Made by a program: the position numbers and the translations under genes. The notes beneath the pieces are model-generated. The model had not been told where the DNA came from, made no database searches, and was given only the letters and a program-made list of their open reading frames with translations. Source: Neoceratodus forsteri (lineage: Eukaryota > Chordata > Ceratodontiformes > Ceratodontidae). From it: DNA of 64,000 nucleotides. Within the stretch, counting starts at the first letter, position 1, and the number at the start of each line of letters is the position of its first letter. Below are positions 42,251 through 53,386 of this stretch, in pieces. The stretch is taken from the NCBI GenBank assembly GCA_016271365.2, contig CM028132.1:590619001-590683000 (forward strand), given 5' to 3'.

Positions 42251-43580
42251 TCATGCCCCGTTTAGACACACTAGTTCCTGATTGAAGCCCAAGGATCACT
42301 AGCCAGCAGAGTTATAGATCATTTTCAGCAGCGACACACACTACTGTTTCAGGAGCCTGACTGGCCCTGACTCTCCTGCAGTCTTCAAACAGCTAATTTA
42401 GTTGTCACTGAATGAAGCACCTGGTTTAAACACCACCCATTCACTGCTTGGCCATGCCCCCTTTAGACACACTATCTCCTGATTAGCGCCCAAGGATTAA
42501 ATCCTGACAAGTCTGAGGTGCTGGTAGTGGACCCAGATCACTGGGCGGTGGGCACACCGAATGGACAGAGTACCGGACTTTGACTCGGGGATACTCCGTT
42601 GGTGGCCTCACATTAGGTGCATAACCTGGGCAGCATTTTTCACAGTGAACTGACCATAAAATCTCAGGTGTCGCCGTTGTCAAGACCTCATTTTTTTCAC
42701 CTGAGGAATATCGCCCACGTGAAGCACCAGGTTCCTCCCGATGTTCTTTTGACTTGGTCCATGCCTTTGTAACTACCCGCCTTGACTATTGCAATACCCT
42801 GTACCTAGGGCTTCCAGGGGTTGATATCCGCCACTTGCAGCTAGCACAGAATATGGCAGCTAGGCTGGTGACTGGTACATCTAGGACCAGCCATATTACG
42901 CTTGTGCTCCGTGGACTGCACTGCCTGCCTGTACAGTGGCAGATCATCTTCTATGGTCAGTTTACTGACCTATAAAGCCCTATATGACCTAGGACCCCAC
43001 TACCTGAAACAGCTCCTTCACCCCTCCCACCCACTTCAATCCACCGATGAGGGATTGCTAGAGATTCCCAGGGTACACTTGAAAACATCTGGGGCTCAGT
43101 CGTTCTCTTACGCAGCTCCACCCTGTGGAATTCTCTACCTTGTCGGGTGAGAAAGTGCCAGCCCGTCAAAGGCTTTAAAAAAAGCCTTGAAGACCTATTT
43201 ATTTCAACAGGCATTCCTAGAATTTGAAAATTAATTTGCCTTGTTATCTGATTCACAATGTGATGTTGTTCTAACCTGATTTTATGGACTGTTTGTTTTT
43301 ATTGTGTCAACTTATGTACAGCGCCTTGGCTTTGAAAGGCGCTTTATAAATAAAGTTATTATTATTATTATCACTGGCTGGGGAGTAAAGAGTTACAGTT
43401 AATTTTCAGCAGAGACATTTGCATGCTCAGGCTGAAAATAGCCTACAGGGGACATAGAGTTATCCTGTTTTAGGGCAGCACAATTCCCTGGGGGCCATTT
43501 GCAGCCCTGATCTGTGTCGTGGCAGTGTGGATTCATTTAGTGCTCTGCCAGCATGGACTGATAGTTGGTCCAATAGCACT
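42251..43580 (+). repeat. 202-bp direct repeat, second unit split by an L2
   Basis: Unit 1 starts CATGCCCCGTTTAGACACAC at 42,251; unit 2 starts CATGCCCCCTTTAGACACAC at 42,453. Unit 2 stops at CCCAAGGAT (42,497) and resumes at CACTGGCTGG (43,372), the bases that follow CCAAGGAT in unit 1 (CACTAGCCAG). The L2 fragment therefore sits in unit 2. The right end is approximate. Confidence 0.7.
42498..43371 (+). mobile_element. L2-like LINE, 5'-truncated
   Basis: Begins LNPDKSEVLVVDPDHWA, a C-terminal RT landmark of L2 elements. It continues FVTTRLDYCNTLYLGLPGVD, LAQNMAARLVTGTSRTSHIT (42,765-42,895) and YKALYDLGPHYLKQLL in another frame. The 3' end is GCGCCTTGGCTTTGAAAGGC, GCTTTATAAATAAAG and ATT repeats, a classic L2-type tail. 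The C-terminal FKKALKTYLF-type stretch is at about 43,175. Frameshifted and dead. Confidence 0.85.
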
Positions 43581-44271
43581 GCTCCCTATCCATCTGAATA
43601 TCGTAGCAGTGAAGGGTAGCACAGGGGCAAGCACACTGCAGACATCTGTGCTGCGCTTGCCCCATTTTCTGGATATGGGGCCTCTAATTCTTTCTTCCTA
43701 AGGATGTTTCCTTGAAAACTGAAAACATGTCCCTTCAAATATAGCGGAGGCTTAGTCTGTAGCTGAAGTCATACTGCTCTGATTGTGACGTCCTCAAAAT
43801 CATTCCCACAGCAACAGACTGTGTGTGATGCCACAGAGAGACCATTATCACTTCCGCTCCAGAATCATCCTGAGTTCTCAGCTGTAAGTGAACTGTAAGG
43901 GCAAAGATCCTGTTGAATTCCTTAAGGAAAAGAATGGCTCCAACTGGAAAATGTTTGGAATGAACTGCAATGGGGTTTTGCAGATGCGGCTGTGATACTT
44001 TGATGTTGGTGACTAGAGGCCTTCTTTATGAGTCAGCTGATGTGCATCACTTTCTTCTGATAAGACATGCAGCTACACAGATCTGCTGCTTCTGCTGCTG
44101 CAGGTTCCCTAGAGACAGGAACTTCGCATCATATACTTCAAATTTAAGAATATAAGTTTGAGGTAACTGCAGACACATGTCCAGGAGTGTCCTGTGAACA
44201 ACAGACCAATTTACAGATGCAAATTTATGGGAAGAAAATGGTGGACAAAGCGCAAACCACTGCTCTGACCC
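43581..44271. other. Unassigned, with a weak minus-strand exon candidate
   Basis: Mostly featureless. On the minus strand TTGTTCACAG precedes a frame reading TLLDMCLQLPQTYILKFEVY and DAKFLSLGNLQ (about 44,190 down to 44,100). The reading is protein-like but no clean donor follows, so it is not called as a gene. Confidence 0.25.
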
Positions 44272-44370
44272 ATACATTTGTAATACTAAAAAGGGAATAG
44301 CAGCACGCTGTTGTGCTGACCCTTACATATCGTATACTAAAAAGGGAATATCCATGCGTTGTTGTGCTGA

Positions 44371-44403
<33 letters not shown>

Positions 44404-44685
44404 TACAATAGAAAAGGAATAGCCATGCACCATTATGCTGACCATACATTTGCTTTACTAAAAAGGGGATATCTGCACACTGTTGCACTGATCCATACAT
44501 TTATTATACTAAAAAGTTAACAGCCCCACCCTGTTGCGCTGACTGCTAAATTTTTTATAACAAAAAGGGAACAGCTAGGCATCATTGCGCTGACCAATAA
44601 ATTTGCTATATTAAAAAAGGTTATCAGTGTACCATTATGCTAACCCATAAAATTGCTATACTAAAATGGGAATATCTGCACAGGG
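44272..44685 (+). repeat. 60-bp tandem repeat, about seven units
   Basis: Units contain TACTAAAAAGGGAATA, a GCAC-rich stretch and a GTTGTGCTGACC-like end followed by CATAAATTTG. They vary by 15-25%. One unit carries a (TA)n run at 44,380-44,402. Confidence 0.75.
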
Positions 44686-45412
44686 GGGAGGGGGTCCGAG
44701 ACTTGTCAACACAGAGTATATGTTTTAAAGTAACCTGTCAAGCTGTTACTCTGCCCAGACATAGCTTGCATACAGCAATGGTGCACAGTACTGGCCCATG
44801 CATGTATGCACACAGTGCTCTGCCATGCATTGACTGGTCCAGCACAGTCCCCTGCTACCCCAAGCAATACCTTAGATCCAGTTGTGGGCCCATCACTCAT
44901 TCCGTAGGTCTGTACCTTGTCAGTCTCCATGGTAGTCTAGTGGGTTTCCTATGCAAATCTTATTTATTTAAGAGTTTTACCAGGAAGGCATACTGAGCGG
45001 TGAACCGCTCGATTCCAGATGCGTCCTTGGGGTGGGGGAAGTAGGAATATATACAATATAATAAACATGGCATATATAATACAATAGGCTTCAGAGCCGA
45101 GATCACAAATGGTTACAATGTGAACAGGAGATACAAGCAACAAGCAGGAGATTAGCAGTGAAAACATGTACAAAGAAATTTACAATGCTTTGCATTTATT
45201 ATGTACGTAGAATACATATTAGAGGTACATACTGAGAGCACCATAGTTACAAATAGATGTGAACAGCTAGATGTGACCAGCTGCAGAGGACCTTATAAAC
45301 AAGTACTCGGCTGAGGGCAGAGGTCTGTGTACACTTACTAGTGAGCCAGGGTACAACACATAGCGTGGTAATAGAATTGTAGAAGTGGGGGGCACTAGGC
45401 TCCTCAGAGGAG

Positions 45413-47097
45413 CTAGGTGCATGAACAGGTGGAAGAGAAGTGCGCCTTGAGACACTGAGTGTTGTCTATTTGCCGAATGTCTGCCAGCAAGGAGTTCCAT
45501 AATTTAGGCATGCAGTAACTGAAGGCAGCTTGGCCTTTAGATGTGGACATACATGGGACATAAAGAAGCCGGGAGTCTGTGTTCCTGAGTGAGTATGCAG
45601 AGGGGGGGATGAACTGAGAGGGTGGGCTCGAGGTAGGGGGGAAGGGACTGTGCCCAGAATTTCGCTGTAGCCCTGGCACAGTGGGCAAGTCTCTGATCCT
45701 GTAGTGAATGTAGGTCTAGTGACTTGTATATGTTGCAGTGATGTGTCGTGGGAGGGCAGTCCATGGCAAAATGGCAGAAGGAATGGAAGCAGGGGATCTA
45801 GTCTAGCTAAGGTGGACTTAGGGGCTGCACTGTAGACAACATCCCCATAGTCAAAAATTGGGAAGATCATTTTCTGTATGACTGCTTTACCGGTGGGCAA
45901 AGGGATGCAAGTCCTGTTGTGATATATGGCACCCAGCTTGGGATGAAGTTTCCTGTGGATTGTGCTGATATGAAGAGAAAGGCTGAGGTGCTGGTCGAGC
46001 CAGACCCTGAGGTATCTGAAGGAGGTGCAATCCTCCAAGGGGGACCCGTTAATGGTGTGGAAAGTGGGCATGGCAGGGAGTCGGAAGAGTCTTTGCCTCA
46101 TGCCAAAAGTTAGGGAGACAGTTTCTTGGGATTAAGAAAAAACTGGTTTGAGCGAAACCATAGTTGAACAGCATTGAAGTCCTCCTGGAGTTTAGAGGCC
46201 ACTTCAGAGGTGAAGGGACGTGATGCAAACAGTACAGTGCCATCCGCGTACATGTGAATGGATGTGTGTGGGCATACCAAGGTCAGGTCGTTTAGAAAAA
46301 TGGAGAACAGTATCGGGCCGAGGACTGAGCCAAGGGGGACCTCAGTAGTGACAGAGAGAGGGACAGAAGTGTAAGAGCCTATTCTTACAGCTTGGGACCT
46401 GCCTGCCAGGTAGGAGTGGAACCAGCTGGTGGCTGCTCCTGAAAAGTCTGTCGTGGGAGAGTTTGGAAAGTAGAAGGGCTTGGAAGACAGTATCAAAGGC
46501 CTTGGCAAGGTCAACAAAGATAGCTGAGGTGGTGTGCCCGTGATCCATACCAGTGGGGATGGTGTCGGTGAGCCTTAGAAGTGAGATGATGGTGGAGTGC
46601 GACTTCCTAAATACAGACTGGTAGGGTGTGAAGAAGGAGGAGGAGGAGGAGTCAGGAAAGGAGGAGAGTTGGGAGAGAACAAAGTGCTCCTGTAGTTTAG
46701 CTAGGATGGGGAGTAGGGAGATAGGGTGGTAATTGCCTGGCAGGGAGGGGTATCCGCCTTTAGGGAGGGGGATGATGGTGGCACATTTCCAGTCAGATGG
46801 GATTGCAGCAAGCGAGGAGAGATTGAAGAGAGTGGCCAGTGGGGTGGCGATGGCAGGGGCAGATAGGTGGAGAATTTGGGAGTCCAGTCCCGAGGGGCAT
46901 TTACCTCTGGATGGATTGAGTGCCCACAGGGCTTTTAGCACTTTGGTTGGAGTAACCAGGTGAAAAGAGAAGCAGGAGGCCAGGGAAGTGGGTGGACAGG
47001 GAGGGGGTGGACTCATGGGGTGGTGAGGGAGAGAGGATGCACAGCTAGTGAAAGGGGTGTTGAAAACTGAGGCCACTGCACCTGGTTCAGTGACCAT
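45413..47097 (-). pseudogene. LINE reverse transcriptase, broken, YADD changed to YADG
   Basis: Minus strand in several frames: IIPLPKGGYPSLPGNYHPIS, SAIFVDLAKAFDTVF (46,540), GSVLGPILFSIFLNDL (46,330), MYADGTVLF (second catalytic Asp changed to Gly), NGSPLEDCTSFRYLRVWLDQ (46,050), IFPIFDYGDVVYSAAP, and the C terminus CMPKLWNSLLADIRQI. At least three frame changes are needed. The RT in the family copies RNA to DNA at the nicked target. Confidence 0.75.
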
Positions 47098-47318
47098 GGA
47101 GCCTTCTACACTGAGGGCTGGGATAGGGGGCTGGGCAGGGGGGAGAAGAGTGATTTGATTGTTTTCCAGAATTTTGCTGGGTGATTTAGATTTGTGAGGA
47201 AGGAGGTCTTGAAGTAGTTGGCTTTGGCCTGACGTAGAAGCCTAGTGCAGGAGTTACGGAGTGCCAGCTGGGTGCAGGTTGTCTTATATGTTTTCCAGGC
47301 CTGGTCCCTGGCATGGAG

Positions 47319-48191
47319 TTAATCTATGATATTGGCCGTGACCCAGGGCAGGTGGGCACCCCTTACTCTAGTCCTTCTGAGCAGGGTATAGTAGTCCCAG
47401 ACGGCTAGGAATCTGGACTTGAAAAGCTCGAGGGCAGTGTAGATTGAGGATGCCCGTGAGATGCAGGACCAATCAACATTTGACAGGTCACTTAAGAGTG
47501 CTCCAAGGTCGAGGGATTTGTATGACCTGGTGAGCAGCGTTCGCGGGGGAGGTGCTTTGGGCCGGAATATTTTCCTTACCATGTAGATCATGTGATGGTC
47601 ACTTGGAGAGTCCAGAAGGAGTCCAGCCTCAAGTATCCAATGGAGGTGTGAGGTAAGGGCCCAGTCTAAGAGGGAGTGGTTCTGTGATTTGTGATTTGAG
47701 CATGTGGGTACAGATATTTGTTGGGTCATGTTTAGTGCATTCACTTGGCTACATAGCTTGGAACTAGTATTGGAGAGCCAGTTATAATTGAAATCCCCTT
47801 GGATATGTAGCTCGCTCCCCGATGCGAACGACTTTAGGGTGCCCAGGTGGTCCAGTACGGTGGGCATAGGGGTGTCTGGGGTGCAGTAGGACCCTGCTAT
47901 ATATAAGGGAATTGTGTGTGGGAGTGAGATTTTGATTAGAATGGAGTCTATGGATGGTGTGGGCATGGAGAGCTGGACAAGGATGAACTGGTGCTGAGAG
48001 GCGATGAACATGGCAATGCCTCCCCTTCTTTTTTTACCCTGGCAGTCACGCCGAACGATGGAGTAGCCCAGGATAGATAGTTCTGTGTCCAGATTGTGGG
48101 GCTTTACCCAGGTTTTGGTTATTATCAGAATATCTGTACACAGCGTTAAGACACTTGGTTGCAGTGCGGTAAGCTTGTTCAGGATCTGCAT
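47319..48191 (-). CDS. LINE endonuclease domain, open 290 codons
   Basis: The ATG at 48,191 opens MQILNKLTALQPSV. APE motifs: ILIITKTWV (ET-type motif; E changed to K), GGIAMFIAS, YIAGSYCTPD, IQGDFNYNW (GDFN), LLDWALTSHLH (LD...T) and SPSDHHMIY (SDH). It stops at TAA, 47,319. A complete ORF2 would continue into the RT, so the stop is a break. The ET-to-KT change removes a catalytic glutamate, so this is an open but probably inactive domain. Confidence 0.7.
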   Translation of the reverse strand: MQILNKLTALQPSVLTLCTDILIITKTWVKPHNLDTELSILGYSIVRRDCQGKKRRGGIAMFIASQHQFILVQLSMPTPSIDSILIKISLPHTIPLYIAGSYCTPDTPMPTVLDHLGTLKSFASGSELHIQGDFNYNWLSNTSSKLCSQVNALNMTQQISVPTCSNHKSQNHSLLDWALTSHLHWILEAGLLLDSPSDHHMIYMVRKIFRPKAPPPRTLLTRSYKSLDLGALLSDLSNVDWSCISRASSIYTALELFKSRFLAVWDYYTLLRRTRVRGAHLPWVTANIID

Positions 48192-48300
48192 ATGTTTAGG
48201 TGCATTATCTTAAAACCCCTTGGTAATTTGAGAGATTGGGCGGGGTGGGTTGGTCCAGGGTTGAGCTAGTAGGAGCAGTAGTGTTAGTAGCTGTTTTGTT

Positions 48301-48737
48301 TTTTGCATGATCCATTGGGATTCACAGAGAGCAGAAGGTTGCTGGGAGGTTTGAGGAAATCTGCTTGTTGGAGAGATTTTTAATGCAGTCAGCCCTGCAG
48401 AAAAGGAGACAGCAGGATGGAAGCCCCAGGATCCCAGTTAATTAGAAGATTTTGAGGTGGTTGCCCTATGGTGGAGGTGGGGTAGGGAGGAGGAGTGGCC
48501 CCACTAACTATTATGAAGGGGTTAGGCTGTGATGCTGGATAGGAGGAAGGTGGGAGGGAAGCTAGTGGTGTGAGCAGGCACTGTAAGAAAAGAAAGTGGC
48601 AGCATGTTATAATTGCTGGATTTTGGCAGATGGGATGTCTTGGGCAGCCACTAGTGGTGAGAGTAGATAATATGCTTATGGGAAAGTGGGCTGATTGGTT
48701 ATTTCACTAAGACTGAGCTGACCTAAGGTGGGGCAGC
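48301..48737. other. Unassigned sequence
   Basis: Probably the 5' leader of the antisense LINE merging into flanking DNA. No motif supported. Confidence 0.3.
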
Positions 48738-49222
48738 CGGCGCATAGCGCCGGCGGGGCCTCACTAATGTTGGAGAATATCGCTGGCATTCTCTGTTGCA
48801 GCGTGGCATACCTGAGCACACCAGAGAAATTCTTCAGGGGTCTGGCTTGGGGGAGGGCAGGTCACCAAGGCCCTCATGACCACCGAGTGCTCTACCAGTC
48901 TTGTATCATACATGGTAGTCCAGTGGGCACCCAACCCAAATCCCCCAGACCTATATCATCTTTGGTAATCCAGTGGGCCTCCTACTCAAGTCTGTCAGTC
49001 CTGTATCTCCTGAGATAGTTTAGTGGGCTCCAACCTAAATCCCCAGTCATGTACCATCTCTCGTTGTCCAGTGGACCGCTGACCCAAACCTCAGTCCTGT
49101 ATTGTCCCTTATAGATCAGTGGGCCTCTATAAATTCCCCAATCCTGTGTCATACCAGGTAGTCAAGTGTACCCCCCCCATAATCAAACCTCAGTCCTGTA
49201 TCATCCCTGGTAGTTCTGTGGC
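48738..49222 (+). repeat. Diverged minisatellite, about 55-bp units, with a GC hairpin leader
   Basis: GCCGGCGCATAGCGCCGGC (48,738-48,756) is a nearly perfect dyad. From about 48,895, six to seven units of CAGTCCTGTATCAT followed by a CTGGTAGTCCAGTGGGC-like stretch occur. This core matches CTGGTGGTCCAGTGG at 33 and 63 kb, making this a third, older member of that group. Confidence 0.65.
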
Positions 49223-49994
49223 AACTCCTTCCATAGCCCCATTCCCACATGCATGTCCATCTTACATACTGGTCTCAAGACTATCACTGTCCCACCATAT
49301 CTGTGCTCACCTGTGCAGCACTCAAGTCGCTTCTACTGGTAGTATTTCTGGGCTGTTGTCGGAACCATTACAAAAGTGCTGCACTGGGTGCTCCAGGGCC
49401 ATCTGCCTATGTGAAAGACATTGCATGCCATTTATATACCCTCCCCAACGCCGTTTTGTGCACCAGTGCGCTTTAATGTACACCAGTGAAAAGCACCTGA
49501 AATCCATCTGAGCATAATCGAGGGTGGAGGTCACAGCAAAAGAACTGCTGAAAAACCTGCTTGTAAAGATTTTGTAACAGTCTCTTGTGACTGAAAATTG
49601 GGCCCAGTCAGTGTTCTTTGTACTTCAATGGGTGAGCAAATTTAGCAGCTACAGTAGTTTTCTAGCTTTAATGAACACCATTTCCTAATCTGATGACTGC
49701 ACCATCAAAATTAGAGAGAACGTAGTTAACTCCATGTAACCTCTGGGATTAGGCACACTATAAGCTTCTTTTCTACTTTGCATTTAGATACAGATGCCTG
49801 AAACATATTTGCTACTGTGTGATGATCTCCTAAGGTAGACTGTGGCCCAAGTATTGTAAAATGTAAATTAGCTGTATGAAATTATCTTCCTTCGGCAATT
49901 AGATATTGCTGATTTAAGATTTCAAACTAGATTCACAGTCAATGATTATTCACTGTGTTAGCTACTGAATGCCCATTTTTGTTTGTGTAGTTAC

Positions 49995-49995
<1 letters not shown>
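49223..49995. other. Unassigned sequence
   Basis: No recognised gene or element. A direct pair GTGCACCAGTGCGC and GTACACCAGTG lies near 49,456. Confidence 0.35.

Positions 49996-50072
<77 letters not shown>
49996..50072 (+). repeat. (GATA)n(GACA)n compound microsatellite
   Basis: About 13 GATA units followed by six GACA units. It is attached directly to the antisense LINE tail that begins at 50,073. Confidence 0.95.
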
Positions 50073-50074
<2 letters not shown>

Positions 50075-50330
50075 TACTTCATTTTTATAGCGCTCCTTCC
50101 TGGAGGCTCAGAGCATGGCACAAATTCATAATAACAAATTAGGAAAATATCAGCAGAGTAGATAAATAACCACAATAAAATCAACATAAAATAAAACACT
50201 AGTACATCACAAATCTATCAATACAATAAATAGCACAGAATTTCAACTATGAGGGCCAAAGGCCTGACCAAACAGAAAAGTTTTTAGGCCCTTTTTAAAG
50301 GTTTCATTAGTCACATTAGTCATCAGGTAC
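50073..50330 (-). mobile_element. L2-like LINE 3' end (antisense)
   Basis: On the minus strand: KTFLFGQAF-type C-terminal coding (CTTTTCTGTTTGGTCAGGCC, 50,263-50,282), an A/T-rich UTR, then GGAGCGCTATAAAAATGAAG and a TATC/TGTC repeat tail. L2-type elements end in exactly this GCGCTATAAA plus short-repeat pattern. Confidence 0.65.
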
Positions 50331-51605
50331 TTGTTTGCAAAGTATATTATAACAATTTTAAGCCTGTGAACCTAGAACACTAAGAGCCAGTGACTTATTG
50401 TATCGTTGAGAGTTTTCTGCCTTTGTCAGCTTAATCTAAGCAGGGTTTGTTAATGCAGAAAGGGCTTATTTTTTTAAAAGGGAGTGCAAGTCAGCGTGTT
50501 AGTGGTGCAGCACTACAGAGAGGTTGCATGTGACAATTTGATTGTCAGCCTTGTTTAGGAACTCTTGCTGATAGTAAGCATGTTATACAGTGCACAGTTA
50601 TTGTGATCTACTGTATAATATGGTAGAGTTTATTAGATGTTAACTGTGTAGTAGTGTTAACTATGTAACACACCCCCCCAACCCGATTCCTCAAGGGTCC
50701 CAGAAATGGCACATCTGGGTCCCTGGACCCTAAAGGGTTAACTTCAGAAACTCCTTAAACCTAGGGGTGTGACCAGCTGCCTAGGGCCAGGAGGGGTATT
50801 GGCCATTGCAAGTTAGTGAGAGGGCAGCATGTAACCTGCAGCTCCCTCAAAGCTGGAGCTGATTTTCTGAAGTAAGGAGACCCCCACCTCTCCTGAATGT
50901 GGCAGTGGCCATTACAAAAGTACTTGCTGGGGCATAACACTGCCTGAACTGCTAAAAACTGTGAGCAATGCAAGAAATCTGAACCAAAAAGAAAGTTGAA
51001 ATGATCTGAAGTGAGTTCACTGATTAAAGTGAATTTGTCATTTTGCTTTCTGCCCTTTCTCCCCCATCTTGATGCTACATGCCTTTCCCACGTGTCTCAT
51101 TTAAATCCAAATTCTGGTTTGGCTCCCTTCCCTCCTGTCTTTTTTTTTTTTTTGTACACTTTTGTTTTATCCTCCCCTCTCTGGTCACCCGGATTCTCTC
51201 AGGAGGGACACCTGGCCCAACCTTATCCCTCCCCAACTGAAGTCCTCAGCCTACCTTGCCGGCGGGGAAGAGCCTCCACTCTGCTTGCTCTGATTTTCTG
51301 ACCCCCCAGATCTAAGCCCCCCCCGGGTAGGACCACCAACTCCTCCTGGTGGCCTTTTTGTAATCTAGTTGGTCGACCAGGAGGCAGATGGAACACCGGA
51401 GGCAGGCTGCAGGACCCGGTGCTGGGCGTGGAGGTCAGCCACCCAACCCACCTTTGCCTACCAGGGACCAGGGCACTCTTTTTCCCATTTCCTGTGAGGC
51501 TTGGACATGGAATGATGTTCAGTGTGTGATGGGCATGCTCCTGCACCCGCCCGCAGAACGTCCGCTGCAGCCTCAACCCTCTCAACGTGTTCTCACTAGT
51601 TGCGA
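50331..51605. other. Unassigned sequence
   Basis: No supported gene. GGGTCCCAGAAATGG and GGGTCCCTGGACCC occur near 50,700. From 51,060 the plus strand is pyrimidine-rich with a T15 run at 51,139. The last part may belong to the SINE-like repeat that follows. Confidence 0.35.
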
Positions 51606-51609
51606 TGCC

Positions 51610-51815
51610 CCCACACTTCACTGAGAGCCGCAATGGTAGCGGGAGCCACAGCCCACCCTCACCCAAGAGAAGAGAGCAGTCCTTCAGATGCTCAATCTTC
51701 TCCTACCCCTGCCAACCCCTGACGACCTAAGCTCATTCCCAAACATGGGTCGCCAGCGTGGTGCAAGGTGTGACGTCCAGCGCCTCAACTCTCAGCACCA
51801 CCGGGCCAGCCTCTT
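51610..51815 (-). repeat. tRNA-derived SINE-like repeat, copy 3 (antisense)
   Basis: The minus strand runs AGGCTGGCCCGGTGGTGC, GCTGGCGACCCATGTTTGGG, AATGAGCTTAGG and TCTCTTCTCTTGGGTGAGGG. The order and spacing match copy 1 at 1.03 kb (GCCAGTGACCCAGGTCTGGG, AATGGACTTGGG, CTCTTCTCCTCCGGGG). Confidence 0.55.
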
Positions 51816-52411
51816 CCTCCCTATATTAAATCCCTTCTGTCTTCTCCCTCTTCTTCCTCCTATCCTCTCCGAAACAATATCTCCCATTCCCTCTCTGTTC
51901 CTTCTAGAAAATCTACTGTTGGTCAATCTGCTTTTTCACATCGCTCTCCTAAACTTTGGCCCTCCCTTCCCCTTTCAGTTTGTTCCATCTCTTTTCCTTC
52001 CTCCTTAAAATCCCTTCTTCATGACTTTTCTTCTCCTACCTGCAACTGTCCATGACTCTGTCCCTCTTGTCTTACTTCCCTTCATTAATTTTGCCCTGTT
52101 ATTGCTGCTCCACTCATTCCCCTTCTATACCTATAAGAGAAATTCCCGTATAATTTAATCTACATTTTATTTACTGCTTGTATCTGTTTACTAATTTCCC
52201 TCTAATATTTATGATTATGCTTCTTTGGAGTGCTGTAGTATTGTATATGACTCATTTCTTTTTGCATTTTCAATAGTTTTACTGTAGAGCATTCTCCTCC
52301 CCTCTCCCCCAAGATGCATGTGGAAACAAACTGTTTGCAGCTCAGTATATTTTTCCTGGTGACTTTCTTTCAATAAATTCTTCAAACTTGTACCCCTCCT
52401 TGTAGGAGGGT
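51816..52411. other. Pyrimidine-rich unassigned sequence
   Basis: The plus strand is dominated by CTT/CCT runs to about 52,130. No gene or element end is seen. Confidence 0.4.
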
Positions 52412-52530
52412 ATTCATAGAAACACTGAATGTGTTGGCAGAAAAAGATCAGTAGGCCCATCTAGTCTACCCTATTTTCCCTGCCTATTACTACTACTGTT
52501 CATTATTCACACTCAGACTCTGCAGCAGAT
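52412..52530 (-). mobile_element. CR1 3' end stub (antisense)
   Basis: The minus strand contains TAGACTAGATGGGCC, TCTTTTTCTGCC and TGTTTCTATGAATA, the standard CR1 ending. Only about 120 bp remain. Confidence 0.6.
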
Positions 52531-53386
52531 GTAGTTTTTATCTAAGTATGAGATTGGAGAGGAGGGAACCCAGTAGCTGCTCTATTTAGCCAGTGGGGAG
52601 TAGGTGCTAGCCTGCAGCTCAACAGATATTTTGTCCCTGTACTGCAGATACGTGGAGGAGGGAAGCCACCTCTCGAGCAGCCCCTTAATAAAGTGCTGGA
52701 CCTCCTGCAGGTTCTTCCTGAGTGGAGGATAATTCCTAGGCTAGGGCAAAAGATGCTCTGTGTGAATACAATTAAATGTGGAAAACTTATGCCAGGTGTA
52801 CCCAGTTTTGGTGGCTGAGAACTGAAGAGAGACAACAGCTAGAGGCACTGTACTCGCTGGGCTGTTTAGCAACCCTGTGAAATTACGCCTTTAATAAAAC
52901 ATAAATGCAACCTGTTGGTACTTCAAATGCAAGGACTTCTAACACCTTTAAAAGGATTCTTCACCCCTTGGAAGCAACTGTAAAACACGAATTGGAATTC
53001 AGATGAAGTCATTGTATTGTGTGCACCATTCTGCCTGCCAGCCAAAAATTAATGAACCATGTTAAAATTAATGGACCCCTGTTTTAGACTCTATTTCCAG
53101 TATTGTGGCCATTGCTTATTTTGTTGAAGTTTGATAACCTTTCTAGCCCTACTCTTGTTGTTTTGTGCAACGAGTGCCTGGGAGGCCACCCAAAAATCTG
53201 GAGGTCAAGAATGTGGTGCCCACGATGTATGTATCCCCCCCGTAAATGAGTTCATCTGTCTATACCCATGGATTAGCGGGCTACAATTACTTACAAAAGT
53301 AAAGACCTGGGGTCCAGTTCTCAGTAGTAAAGTGGTCTGGGGTGGTTCAAAATAGGGGGATGGCACCCACAAATGTGTGCTGCCAC
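52531..53386. other. Unassigned sequence
   Basis: No feature supported. A leucine-rich open stretch at 53,131 begins with TTG rather than ATG and is rejected as a gene. Confidence 0.35.

Larger units (their letters stand above)
44963..48300 (-). mobile_element. CR1-group LINE (antisense), 3.2 kb
   Basis: On the minus strand: open endonuclease ORF, broken RT, C-terminal domain, and a 3' end GTAAAACTCTTAAATAAATA at about 44,963-44,982. The clade is CR1-group but not CR1 proper; the C terminus (AIYHNRTCIPLPTGKAVIQ, IFPIFDYGDVVYSAAP) resembles L2/Crack/Kiri-type elements. The family recurs at 28.7-29.0 kb. The 5' end is uncertain. Confidence 0.75.

Noticed and set aside
44380..44402. (TA)n run as a possible origin or promoter
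   Set aside because: It is a microsatellite within one unit of the 60-bp tandem repeat and has no supporting context.
53131..53355. Signal-peptide-like leucine-rich frame
   Set aside because: It starts with TTG, has no ATG, no partner exon and no recognisable mature domain. Pyrimidine-rich DNA often gives such runs.
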